This document shows, in pieces, positions 1 to 10,300 of a DNA stretch of 43,887 bases. This DNA comes from an uncultured Clostridia bacterium (GTDB taxonomy: Bacteria > Bacillota > Clostridia > Oscillospirales > Acutalibacteraceae). Where the stretch lies: the NCBI GenBank assembly GCA_947627725.1, contig CANQXE010000018.1, forward strand, positions 1-43,887, given 5' to 3'. The notes under the pieces are model-generated. The model did no database searches. It saw only the letters and a list, made by a program, of their open reading frames with translations, and was not told where the DNA came from. The translations under genes and the position numbers were made by a program. Position 1 is the stretch's first letter, and the number at the start of each line of letters is the position of its first letter.

Positions 1-66
1 CTGTTCAATACAGAATTGAACAAGGGTTTGGCTAATTGGTGGTTTTTAATGTCTACTTTTACTTGA
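1..66 (+). CDS. possible C-terminal end of a gene cut by the window edge
   Basis: Frame 1 is open from base 1 to a TGA at 64-66 and would encode 21 residues, including the tract KGLANWWFLMSTF. I do not recognise the family. A 7-bp inverted repeat (bases 3-9 with 15-21) lies inside it. Bases 67-93 show nothing recognisable. This could equally be non-coding sequence; support is weak. Confidence 0.15.
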   Translation: MFNTELNKGLANWWFLMSTFT

Positions 67-93
67 CTTCTGCATTTGACGGGTGGTTATGAT

Positions 94-546
94 TTAATAA
101 GCAATTTCGTCATTTAATTCGTAACTATTTGTTTTACCATTTCTTTCTATTTGCAAATAGTAATTATTTTTTGTTCCAATAAATATTTTTCCAAACTCAT
201 ATTCACTGTCATCAGTATACACAATAATAATTTTACCTATTTGCATATTTAGATTAACATCAACAGGTTTTGACAATTCTTCTATATTTAATAAATCTTC
301 AGCATTTTCTGTCCCCATTGATATTTTAGAATCCAGCAAATTCAAAATAATATCTTTTACTTTTTTTCCATTGTATTCTAGAGAATTACTATTTTGGGTT
401 TGTTCGTTTATTTGATTATTTGTTAACTGTGAATAACTCGAATCGGTTTCTGTTTTATTACTATCATTATCGAAAGTTTTTGCACATGAAGAAAATGTAA
501 AACAAATACTTGCGATTATGACAATACAAAATATTTTGTTTTTCAT
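94..546 (-). CDS. small secreted lipoprotein, unknown function
   Basis: A protein of about 150 residues. The N-terminus MKNKIFCIVIIASICFTFSS ends in a lipobox-like SSC, so the mature protein is probably tethered to the outer face of the membrane. The rest is Asn/Ser/Thr-rich, then a compact C-terminal part with alternating hydrophobic residues around IGKIIIVYTDDSEYEFGKI, suggesting a small beta-rich domain. I chose the ATG at 546 because AAGGAAA lies just upstream; a GTG eight codons earlier would overlap the preceding gene more. It is the last gene of the operon that starts with the RHS protein. I recognise no catalytic motif or named family. A substrate-binding or immunity-like role cannot be told apart from the sequence. 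Confidence 0.75.
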   Translation of the reverse strand: MKNKIFCIVIIASICFTFSSCAKTFDNDSNKTETDSSYSQLTNNQINEQTQNSNSLEYNGKKVKDIILNLLDSKISMGTENAEDLLNIEELSKPVDVNLNMQIGKIIIVYTDDSEYEFGKIFIGTKNNYYLQIERNGKTNSYELNDEIAY

Positions 547-560
547 TATTATTTTCCTTA

Positions 561-1139
561 CTAATACCACTTATTAATCCAACCATCTTCATCGGTAACT
601 GATTGTGTTGTTTTTTCGGTAGTGGCTATTGGTTTAGTTGTTGATGTTGAAGACTGCTTTTCTTCTGTTGTGGTATTTGTTGTGTTCTTTTGACTTGATG
701 TTTCAAAAGGCACCTCGTTATCTGCGTTTGAATTACTGTTAGTTGAAGATTGTTTTTTAGTTGTTGAATTAGTAGTGTTACTAACATTTACTTTGGTAGT
801 GGTTGACTGTTTCTGCTCTTTGGCAGAGGTAGTTTTACCACTGCCTTCTTTTGTAGCAGTCAAGATTGTTGTGTTTTCATTAGTAACATATGTACCATTT
901 TTTTTGGTTACAGCTTTGCCGTTTGATTGCGTTTCTATATCAGCAAATACACTGTTATCCTCATCTGTGGTTACTATATTTCCGTCAGAATCAGTAACAG
1001 GCTCATAATAATGAGTTGTTCCTTTACTGTCCGTAACAGCAGTAGTGAGAACATTATCACTACCGCTGTTTGCAGAGCAGGCAACAAAAGAACTAACAAT
1101 AACTATAACTAACGAAACAAATAATATATTCCTTTTCAT
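561..1139 (-). CDS. Ser/Thr-rich lipoprotein
   Basis: 192 residues with a lipoprotein signal peptide (MKRNILFVSLVIVIVSSFVA followed by Cys-21). Residues from about 90 to 180 are a low-complexity Thr/Ser/Asn/Lys tract, typical of a wall-spanning linker. Before it is a tract with TDSKGTTHYYEPVTDSDG; a short tail with DEDGWINKWY follows. There is no obvious enzymatic domain, so it is probably a surface stalk or spacer. Its ATG shares bases with the TGA of the 39-aa peptide gene upstream (TGATG), implying translational coupling, and its stop lies 14 bases before the start of the next lipoprotein. The whole cluster is AT-rich compared with the right half of the window. Confidence 0.8.
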   Translation of the reverse strand: MKRNILFVSLVIVIVSSFVACSANSGSDNVLTTAVTDSKGTTHYYEPVTDSDGNIVTTDEDNSVFADIETQSNGKAVTKKNGTYVTNENTTILTATKEGSGKTTSAKEQKQSTTTKVNVSNTTNSTTKKQSSTNSNSNADNEVPFETSSQKNTTNTTTEEKQSSTSTTKPIATTEKTTQSVTDEDGWINKWY

Positions 1140-1258
1140 CAGTCACCAAACGGTAAATCAGTATCACCCTTTTGTGTGTCATCAATACTTGTGGTAACAA
1201 CATCTGTTGTTTTAAATTGCTCAACTGTTGTTATTGGTTTTAAATAAATCTCTTTCAT
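1139..1258 (-). CDS. 39-aa peptide, candidate secreted or processed peptide precursor
   Basis: A complete short ORF: ATG at 1258, TGA at 1139-1141, preceded by AGTAAGGT with good spacing. The peptide begins MKEIYLKPITTVEQFKTTDV and continues VTTSIDDTQKGDTDLPFGD. It begins two bases after the protease stop codon and its stop overlaps the ATG of the following lipoprotein, so both junctions suggest coupled translation. There is no signal peptide or cysteine. The pattern Y-x-K-P-x3-V-x2-F-x-T-x-D-V-x-T-T-S resembles, from memory, short peptides that recur in Clostridia and whose function I do not know. The acidic Gly/Pro tail could be a leader-core arrangement, but no modifying enzyme is nearby. 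It could also serve as a short spacer or regulator. Confidence 0.7.
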   Translation of the reverse strand: MKEIYLKPITTVEQFKTTDVVTTSIDDTQKGDTDLPFGD

Positions 1259-1260
1259 AA

Positions 1261-4137
1261 TTATACCTTACTTTTTAATATTTGCTTTAATGTTATTTTT
1301 ATTGATTCATCAATTTCTTCATCTTGCAGCACCTTGCCGGATACTTCTGCGAAGCTACCATTAAGACTGTTAGAATAAAAATACATTCCATCAATACAAA
1401 CATAAGCTCTTACGGAAATATTTGTATTTTGATTTTCATCAGGAATATTAGTGAAAACCAAATTGAACACAATATTATTATCAATGGTATCATCTAAATT
1501 AACTGCTTCTTTCTTTTTAATGTTATCTATACCAACATTATCAATAGTTAATTGATCTGATCCATAAGGCTCGTTATCATAGTTGTAATGATAAACAAAG
1601 CCATATTCTATATCAGATGCCAATTTTTCAATTTCAGGAATTTCATTCCAAGAAAAACCAAAACGGAGTCCTGCATTTGTTACTCGAATAGAACGACCTT
1701 TATCTTCTACATTTATAGGTGAATCCATAGTAGAATCTCGGTAATCACTTGGAATAAAAGTGAAATTATTATCATTAGCCCATAGTTCAGCGTATGAACC
1801 ATTTGGAGCAATGATTGTATAATTATATGTAGGGTTAGCTGTACCTACAAATTTATCAGATAAGTATATATTTACATCATTACATAATGGAAGTGATTGT
1901 GCGTTTTCAAGGCTTGGTGCAAATATTGCATTCATAGTAGTGTAGTTGTTGAATGCATTTGATGCGATTGATTTGACTTTTGGAATGTATAAATTTTTTA
2001 GCGAATGACAAAAAGAAAATGCACCTTCCGGAATTTCACCTTCCAAAAACGGAAAATATATTGTTTCTAAAGAATAAGCATCATAAAATGTTTCTTTACC
2101 TTCAATCTTTTTTAGATTTGCTAAATCTATTTCCTTTAATAAGCCATCAAAATAAAAGGCTGCATTTCCAAGTGTTTCAACATTTGGTAACTTTGCAACT
2201 TCTAAATTACCACAATATGAGAAAGAGTGATCGTCTAACGTTATAGCATTTGGTAGTTCAAGATAAATCAAACCGTTACAAGCGTCAAAACCTCTTTTAT
2301 CTACTTCGATTAACTTTTCACTATATATACTCTCAATCCTTTCACAACTTTCAAACGCATACTCTCCTACAAATTCGACATTTAAAAAATCAATATCAGT
2401 TAAATTACGGCACCTATAGAAAGCATATTTTTCAATAGTTTGTATATTGTTTGCAAATACCGATATCAATGATGAGGCACTACGAAAAGCATTAGGTCCG
2501 ATATATGTTAATGTATCTGGTAAAACGATTATTTTCAAAGGTTTGATTCTGAATACAGAATCGCCTATGCCTGTTACTGTAATATTGTTTATCTTTTCTG
2601 GAATTGTTAAATAAATATTGTCGCCTATGTATTTAGTTATAATGCCATCTTCATTTATTTCAAAATTTTCGTCAGGATCAGTCGTTGCGATATTATATAC
2701 TGCACTAGTCTGTAAACTTCTTAGTTTCCCTTCAACATAAGCAGAGGCATTGAGTGTTGTTACTTCATCGATAATAATTGGCTCTGTGTATAAAATACCA
2801 TTATCTTTTGAAGCTCTTGTACCATTAATTGTATAATATATTTCTGCATCTGTATCATCACAAGTTATTTCAACTGTTATGCTTTCACTATAAATACCAC
2901 CCTCCATACTAAAAACAGGTTGAGCAGTTCTTACATTTGCAAAATCATTTAAATTACCGATATACAGTATATTGATATCATATTTATTAATGAATCCCTC
3001 TTTAATCAGCCTTGAATTATCTACAAGTGAATCTCTTACCTCGTTTGGTTTAAGATTTATATTATTACTAAGCAAAAGAGCAGCGGCAGCGGCAACAAAT
3101 GGGGTTGCCATCGATGTACCGCTTAAAGTTTCATAACCTCCATCATTGTATGTACTATAGATTGACGAACCTGGCGCATATATATCTATGGGATCTCCAA
3201 AATTTGACCATAACGGCTTTTCATCATAAGCATCTATTGCGCCAACTGTAATGCAATTTTCAATGTTAGCAGGAGTATAATTATAAGCATAGTTACCATT
3301 ATTTCCTGCTGCCACACATACAGTTATTCCTTGATCTATGGCATTATTAATTGTATCTTCCAGTAAGTCGCTTTTACCTCTAATTCCCAAACTCATGTTG
3401 ATTACATTCACGTTACTTTCAGTAGCAGCATTTACTGCCAAACAGACATCAGATAAAGCGCCTCTTCCTTCACTGTTTAGACACTTGAACGCTTCAATTT
3501 TAACATTGTTAGAAGTATTATCTACTACAATACCTGCAACATGAGTACCATGTCCATTATCATCATTTTCGCTATTTGCTTTACCGCTTGAACTATTATT
3601 GTAATTTGTTTCAATAATTCTCTCTTTAAGAAATTCGTGATCTAAATCTATACCTGTATCAATTATGCCGACAACAATTTGGGGCAACGCAGACATATCA
3701 TCGAGATAATCAAAATAATCATCGACACCGATTGTTTCGCTACCCCATGAAAGATGATCGCCATAGCTTGAAAGTAATGAATTTTCTGTTTCGGCAATAG
3801 AAACAATCATATCCTTTTCAGCATATTCAATGTATTCATTGTTTTCATAATGCTCAAGAGCTTGCTCCGCACTATCAGAATTATCGAACTGAACAATATG
3901 TAAATCATCATAGCCTTCAACAACATCCACACTGTCAAACTTATTGATATTGCGTTTGGACTTTACAATAATTCTATTTGAAACAGGCTCGTCAGCATAT
4001 TCTTCATTCATTTCTGAAAACTGTTCTGAAAATTCTTCAAGTGATATTTCAGGAGCGATGTTTGCCGCATATACCACCATCGGTAATTCTGTAATCACCA
4101 TACATATTGACATTATTAATGATATTAGTTTTTTCAT
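1261..4137 (-). CDS. secreted subtilisin-like (S8) protease with chitobiase-type domain and leucine-rich repeats
   Basis: 958 residues from the ATG at 4137, which has GGAG eight bases upstream; the longer frame begins at a TTG without support. Order: signal peptide (MKKLISLIMSICMVITELPM, then VVYA), a pro-region to about 125, then an S8 catalytic domain. Catalytic residues are Asp-160 (GIIDTGID), His-196 (NGHGTHVAG) and Ser-342 (LSGTSMATP), with the oxyanion Asn near 279 in AAGNNG. A chitobiase/hexosaminidase C-terminal-like domain follows at about 410-485 (EIYYTINGT), then BspA-type LRR_5 repeats to about 750 and a beta-rich end. No wall anchor is visible. All catalytic residues are present, so it should be active outside the cell. 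It sits between the RHS/two-helix gene pair and the 39-aa peptide gene, so RHS or peptide processing is possible but unproven. Confidence 0.95.
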   Translation of the reverse strand: MKKLISLIMSICMVITELPMVVYAANIAPEISLEEFSEQFSEMNEEYADEPVSNRIIVKSKRNINKFDSVDVVEGYDDLHIVQFDNSDSAEQALEHYENNEYIEYAEKDMIVSIAETENSLLSSYGDHLSWGSETIGVDDYFDYLDDMSALPQIVVGIIDTGIDLDHEFLKERIIETNYNNSSSGKANSENDDNGHGTHVAGIVVDNTSNNVKIEAFKCLNSEGRGALSDVCLAVNAATESNVNVINMSLGIRGKSDLLEDTINNAIDQGITVCVAAGNNGNYAYNYTPANIENCITVGAIDAYDEKPLWSNFGDPIDIYAPGSSIYSTYNDGGYETLSGTSMATPFVAAAAALLLSNNINLKPNEVRDSLVDNSRLIKEGFINKYDINILYIGNLNDFANVRTAQPVFSMEGGIYSESITVEITCDDTDAEIYYTINGTRASKDNGILYTEPIIIDEVTTLNASAYVEGKLRSLQTSAVYNIATTDPDENFEINEDGIITKYIGDNIYLTIPEKINNITVTGIGDSVFRIKPLKIIVLPDTLTYIGPNAFRSASSLISVFANNIQTIEKYAFYRCRNLTDIDFLNVEFVGEYAFESCERIESIYSEKLIEVDKRGFDACNGLIYLELPNAITLDDHSFSYCGNLEVAKLPNVETLGNAAFYFDGLLKEIDLANLKKIEGKETFYDAYSLETIYFPFLEGEIPEGAFSFCHSLKNLYIPKVKSIASNAFNNYTTMNAIFAPSLENAQSLPLCNDVNIYLSDKFVGTANPTYNYTIIAPNGSYAELWANDNNFTFIPSDYRDSTMDSPINVEDKGRSIRVTNAGLRFGFSWNEIPEIEKLASDIEYGFVYHYNYDNEPYGSDQLTIDNVGIDNIKKKEAVNLDDTIDNNIVFNLVFTNIPDENQNTNISVRAYVCIDGMYFYSNSLNGSFAEVSGKVLQDEEIDESIKITLKQILKSKV

Positions 4138-4156
4138 AAACAACACTCCGTTCAAT

Positions 4157-4366
4157 TTACTTGTAATAAAACAATGGGAACACTATAAGAGAAAGGCCTA
4201 TACATCTAAATGATGAAGAATAGTTATTTAAATATGATAGTGCCATATTTTCTGTTGTGCCATCAATATTTAATGTAGTAAGCAGAATTCCAAACTTTGT
4301 TGAAAACAAAAGTATTATCATTCCTAATAAAAATAATATCCACTTAATACTATTTTTTTGCTGCAT
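4157..4366 (-). CDS. 69-aa two-helix membrane protein, candidate immunity protein
   Basis: Two hydrophobic segments are clear: about residues 9-31 (WILFLLGMIILLFSTKFGIL) and 54-67 (FRCIGLSLIVFPLFYY), separated by a polar loop of about 20 residues. The ATG follows AAAGGTG at suitable spacing, and the gene begins 14 bases after the RHS stop codon, inside the same operon. It has no recognised domain. Small membrane proteins just downstream of an RHS polymorphic-toxin gene are often its cognate immunity protein, which is why I suggest that role. It could instead be an unrelated operon member. The gene is real with fair confidence; the function is inference. Confidence 0.65.
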   Translation of the reverse strand: MQQKNSIKWILFLLGMIILLFSTKFGILLTTLNIDGTTENMALSYLNNYSSSFRCIGLSLIVFPLFYYK

Positions 4367-4380
4367 TTACTCATCACCTT

Positions 4381-7300
4381 TTAATATTTTTTGTTAGAGT
4401 ATATTAACTCAACGGAGAGACTTGATCTGATTGGAATATAGATGTATCCATATTTGGTTGAAATTATAAAACGCGGCAATCCTATTTTTATTTGTTTTTG
4501 GGTAACTTTATATTTATTGGCATCTAGTTTTCCAACAATTCTAGCATATTTTCCTTTTTTACTATTTACTGTCCAGGAATAACTTGATGATGCCGATAGT
4601 GTTATCGATGCACTTAAACCTAAAGATAAGGCTATTAATTTAGCACTCCCCGTTATGGAACCGGAAATTCCCGCTGATACAGATTTATTTTTTGACCATG
4701 TTATCGTTGGATTTCCTTTTGTAGAAACCCAATCAGTTAGTGGTATAGTAAAGTGATCTGTAACTCGTTTAAGATTTGATTTACTATATATACTTATTCT
4801 TCCATCAGGGTCAACATAATTTACAGGGTCATTTTCGCAATATACATATAAATTAGTACACATTGCTGTTCCTGAACCCGTATCTAACAGATTATCAGCA
4901 CTGATGAATCTGCCAACATATGGGGCATAATATCTTGACTGTAAGTAATACATACCTGTTTCATAATCATATATATAATCCTTATATGCTAATGGATTTA
5001 TAAGCATCAAGTATTTATATCCTTCTGCGTGGTCAGCTATTGCTGTACCGAATGTATCATATGAATAAGAAACTACACAATTTCCTTCACTGTCTAATAA
5101 TCCAGTAATTGTATTATCGGCATCTTTTAGATAATAATAAGTATCACTTTCATTTACTGCATTACCGTAGGCATCCTCTGTTTTATTGACCACTATTCCA
5201 TAAGCATTTCCGTTGTTATCATAAAGTATAACAATATTAAATTTACCTGCTTCGTTGATTTGATCATCACCACTGAATTCATTGAATATTGATCCAGAAC
5301 AATCTATATTTTCGCCAACAAGCTTGTCACCATTCCAAATATAATCAATTTCAGCGTTTGCAATTGCCTGAGCGCCAAATAAATAACTTAACTGACTGCC
5401 TAAATCAATTGTTTTGTGAGTTCTTAAATTATTGTCATCATACTTATAATCAAGAACTTTTATATTAGCAGAGGCTCCCATAAAGCTTCGGCTTTTCAGA
5501 TAGATACTGTCTAATGTATTTCCTCTTGACCAATTTAAATTCACAGAATCAAGGATTCCATTGTAATTGAATGTAGGTGAGTTACTTAAGTCTACTTTAT
5601 TTACATTTCCGCTTTCATCATAAGAAATTGATATATCATCATTTTCATTAATATGGATTCCTGTCAAACAGTTGCTAATGTTGGAATTAGAAGTAGCCTC
5701 GTCATAAGTATAATAGATAAGTCCACTAGAATCATTTTCGTTCGCCAAAATATTGCCATTTGAATCGTAGTAAATATTAGTTGTATTATTACTTAAAAAT
5801 TGACCAATACCGGTACCTATACCAGATATTATATCTACTAGTAATTCCCAAAAAGAATATGATGATGTTGATGATGACGATGATGTCGACGATGATGTTT
5901 CATTTGATGTGTTTGAAGCAATTTTAGCAACATCAAGGTTCAAGTCAGTTGTCACTATATTAGATGAATTATATTGAATTACTCTTAATTGTTGTGCTTC
6001 TTCATTATTTGATTCGCCGGGGACAGCATCATCTCCTCCTGAAACTAATGTATATGTATAAATTTCTTCATTGGGGAGATATGTATATCTATATTCATAT
6101 AACTTCGTTTTCACTCCTTCAGAATTAACATAATAATAAGTTATATATCTTGGTAATTCAGAAGAATTAAATTCAGGATCATTCTCTCCATAGGTTTCTT
6201 CTATTCCGTTGACTATATTTTCATAAAGATCGGTACTGTTTTTGTCATCGTCAGTAGTTGTTTCTCTATAATAAGTATATTCCCTTAAAATATAAGAATC
6301 TGCACTACCACTCGAAAAGTATTCTTCTGAAATTCTACCTAAATCATCATATTTAGAAGAGAGAATATTATTAGTACCATTAACTTCTGTATAATAGGTT
6401 GTAGCGTTATTATCTTCTTTGTTATTTAAAATGTCATAGTTTTCTTTTACATATGTTTCAAAAGAATTGTTACCTATTTGTTCAATGGTGTTGCCTTTTG
6501 AATCATATGAATATGAATGAATAACATTACCATCTGAATCCCTTAAAGTTATAGTATTATTAGAATATGTTTCAATTGTACCTAAATTCAAATCCTTTTT
6601 AGCATAACAAGTACCATCATCAAGATAAAAGTAACTGTATTCCAAAGAAACTTCACCTGAATTATTTGAATCTTTCTGATGGATTATATTACCATTTTCA
6701 TCATAAGTGTATTGAATTTTCTGTCCATTTATATATGAAATAGAATTTAATTGATGATAATTACTGTCATCATATTCATACTTAACATAAGGTAATGAGC
6801 CGCTATCATCAGTCACATCTACTTTTTCAATGAAAATTTTAATCAGATTTCCCCAAGAATCATATTCAAATGAATAAATACTGTTAGAACAAGTTTCAAT
6901 GGAGTCTTCGTTTTCAGAATTATCAGTTTTACCAAGATCTATAGTTTCTATTTTATCTAATCGACTGCCGGTATATGTGTACTTTACATTCAAAATTGCA
7001 GTTTCATTGATAGAATCTTCAGCAGGATATTGTTCAAAGGCGTTAATTATTGAAGAAAGATTCTGAAAATTATCGTATTGATAAAATGTTGTATTGTAAT
7101 TTATTAGATTACCATCCTCATCAAACAACTGATTTGCATCTGAAATTGCAGCAACATTTCCAAAATAATCATAGCCGTATGTTGTGTTGTATCCCAAGCG
7201 GTTTAATGATGATATTAAAAGAGAACCTTCATTTCCGTAAGCGTATTTTGATAACATGCTTTCAGTTACATCATTGATAGTTGCAGATGAAACTGTTTTA

Positions 7301-10300
7301 ACTAAATTTCCGTATTCGTCATAATCATATGTAATATTCGGTGCGTTTGTAGAATCTGTTTCGGTTTCTTCTGATGATGCTTCATCTGTATTTCCACTAT
7401 TGTTCTCTTCAGATAATACTGATTCATCATCCACTAAAACATCCTCTATAGTTTCATTGTCACCATATTCAAAAGTAATATTATACAGGTTATCTTTTAG
7501 CAAGGAAACACCATCAACTAAAGCATATCCCATTTGATAATTATAACTGATTCTTATTTCCAAACCACTCAAGATATTTAAATTATTAACTGAGTCAGAA
7601 TTTAAAATTAATTCTTCTTCAATGTATTGCCAATAAGAATTATTTGTTGAATATGTTATCGACTCTAATGGCTCGGCAACTGTTGTACCTGATACAATCG
7701 GATAAATAGAGACTGTAAATTCTCTGTTAGTACCTTCTTTTGCCGGAAGTGCATTTACAGCCTTTACCCAAGCACCGAAAACATATTTATCATTTTCTTT
7801 TACATTACTTAAACTAACAGTTTGTGAAATTGTATTAGTGTCATTATATATTCCGGTAAGTTTAAGACAATTAGAATCAGCAGTTGCAATAGTTTCATTG
7901 TTTTCTATAGCACTTGCATTAGAACCTGCAATCCACGACTCAATGCCGTTGGTGAATTCACCATTTTTAATACAGTTAATAGGTGCAACTGTTGTGGATT
8001 TTTGCACATATGCATTATCCAAATAAATAGCACTTGTAGAGTTTATGCCCGTATTATTAATCTCCAAACGGATTTCCAATGAAGTATCATCTTCTGTATC
8101 TAATGTGCAGCAATATTGATACCAGTCTCCTACATTGTCACATGGTATAAAATCTTCTGTTATTCCGCTGTCATTAGTTAATGTGAAATTTGTAATTGCA
8201 TCATTGCTATTTTTAATCCACATAGATACAGTGTAGGTAGTCTCTTTATCAAGACCACTTATATTTCCATCAAACGTAGCTCTTTTATTTTCTTGTGCAG
8301 TAAGTTTTAAGGACTTTTCTCCGTTAAACTTAACAGTATTATCAAGTGTTTTTGTACCACTGTTATTCAATGAGATAAAACTATCTTTGTTGCTCTCAAA
8401 GCCATAAAAATCAGCAATATAATTACTGCTATTTCTAATCTTTGAAGATTGAGTAATCAAACCATTATCATAGTTGTTGAAAATAGCATTTCCATATTGA
8501 TCAATTGTTGACAAAAGATTTCCGTTATTATCAAAATATTCTGTGTATGTATTAGTTCCGTCTGAAATTATTGTTGAATTAATACCATATTCAAAGGTAA
8601 GATAATCTCCGGCTTCGCCTTCACTGTTAAATTCTTGTACCTTAATAACTTGACCTGCATCATTGAATGTGTATTCGTAAGATGCATTAAATTCATTTTT
8701 TATTATATATTTATTTTCAGTATTCACATAACTAATCAATGAAGGTGAATAATTTTGGTCATTTTCGCCCAAAGTAATAGATGTACTGTCTTGTTCAAAA
8801 CTATATTCATTTCTTATACTGGAAATATATTTGTCTGAAAATGTATAATCAATAATCTCATTCAGATTTTCGTTGCCTTCATCTGAATAATAATCAATGA
8901 AATAGAGCACACCGTTAGAATATGAAAAATCAAAAGTGATTGTTTCATCATATATTTTTTTTAGACGTCCGCCTTCATAAAAAATATGTGTTGTATGTGG
9001 CTTTTTTTCGTCTTTATCCTCAGTTTCTTCATTATCAATAAGCAATTTGGTTGACACAGAAGTTAATACAAAATTGCCATTAACTAATTCAGTTTTACCA
9101 GTTTCAAAGCATTCTGTCGTTATTAAACCATCATCAATTTTTGATATTATTATTGATTCAATTTCATCAGTGCTTGAATTCTTTTTAGACTCAACAACAT
9201 AACCGTCAACATTATTTTCTATTTTTTCAATTGAACCATCACCATTAGTTAAAATATATGCTGTGTTATTTGCATCAGAATCATCAATATCTACAGTTTT
9301 GAAATAGTTAATAGAAGTATTTTCACCAAAATAATTGTTTTCTGGAGTATTGACATTATTTCCAATATAAAAAACAATATCATCTGCTGTACCATTTGAG
9401 GATATTTCATCTCTTTCAACAATCAATTCGCCAGTATAATCATTTATATATGCGACACCCGCTAATCCGTTATTTTGAGTGTGATAATTATATAAACTAT
9501 TAATACCATTCACTTCCGCATATTCAAAAGTTAGAAACGGAACATTAGCATTATTATTATTTGAATATAGTTCAATATTGCTGCTTTCTAATGCCTTCAA
9601 AACAATTATTTTTGAAAGAGTATTATCTGCATACCATTTATTTACAGAAGTTGTAATATCAAGTTGCATTAAACCACATATTAACGGAGCCGTTTCAATA
9701 TCAATTGCTGAATCTTTTAATGAAAGTTCACTATTTCGAGTGATATCGTTTAGAGAAGAAATATTTGTATCATCTAAAACATTATATGCAGCAATGTTCA
9801 ATCCACTAGTTGAATCAATTTTCGAATATAAGTTTAATGTTGCATTAATTAATTTAGTATTATTAGAAATCGTAGGTAAGTTTTTAATTAAATAACATCC
9901 CCAATTTTCAACACTACTACTTTTCGAAATGCTTATTGAAGCTGAATTGAAATTACTTTTAGGATTTCTGCTTGAAGAAGTAGTATAAGTATCTTCAATG
10001 TTTTCAATGCCATTTTCTTTACTATTGATTGTTATTGTTGGATCAATGGTTACTGGGAAAACTGTATTCTCATTTGAAAGCCAAGAGTAATCTGGCGTAT
10101 AGGTGAGTATATATGCGTTTTCTGATTTTTCTAATGATACTGTAATATCTTCAGAAATGTTTTCGTCAGCATCAAACATATATGGAGATTCAATAGCAAA
10201 TACTTCATTATTTTCACTATCAACAAGCGAAATTGAATTGTCCTCATTCAATACTGCTTCGAGATTTCCAGTATTCAATTCATACTGAATAGTATAATTT

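Noticed and set aside
5850-5900. GATGAT-type short repeats considered as a CRISPR or satellite array
   Set aside because: They lie in frame inside the RHS gene and encode a Ser-rich tract; there are no spacers.
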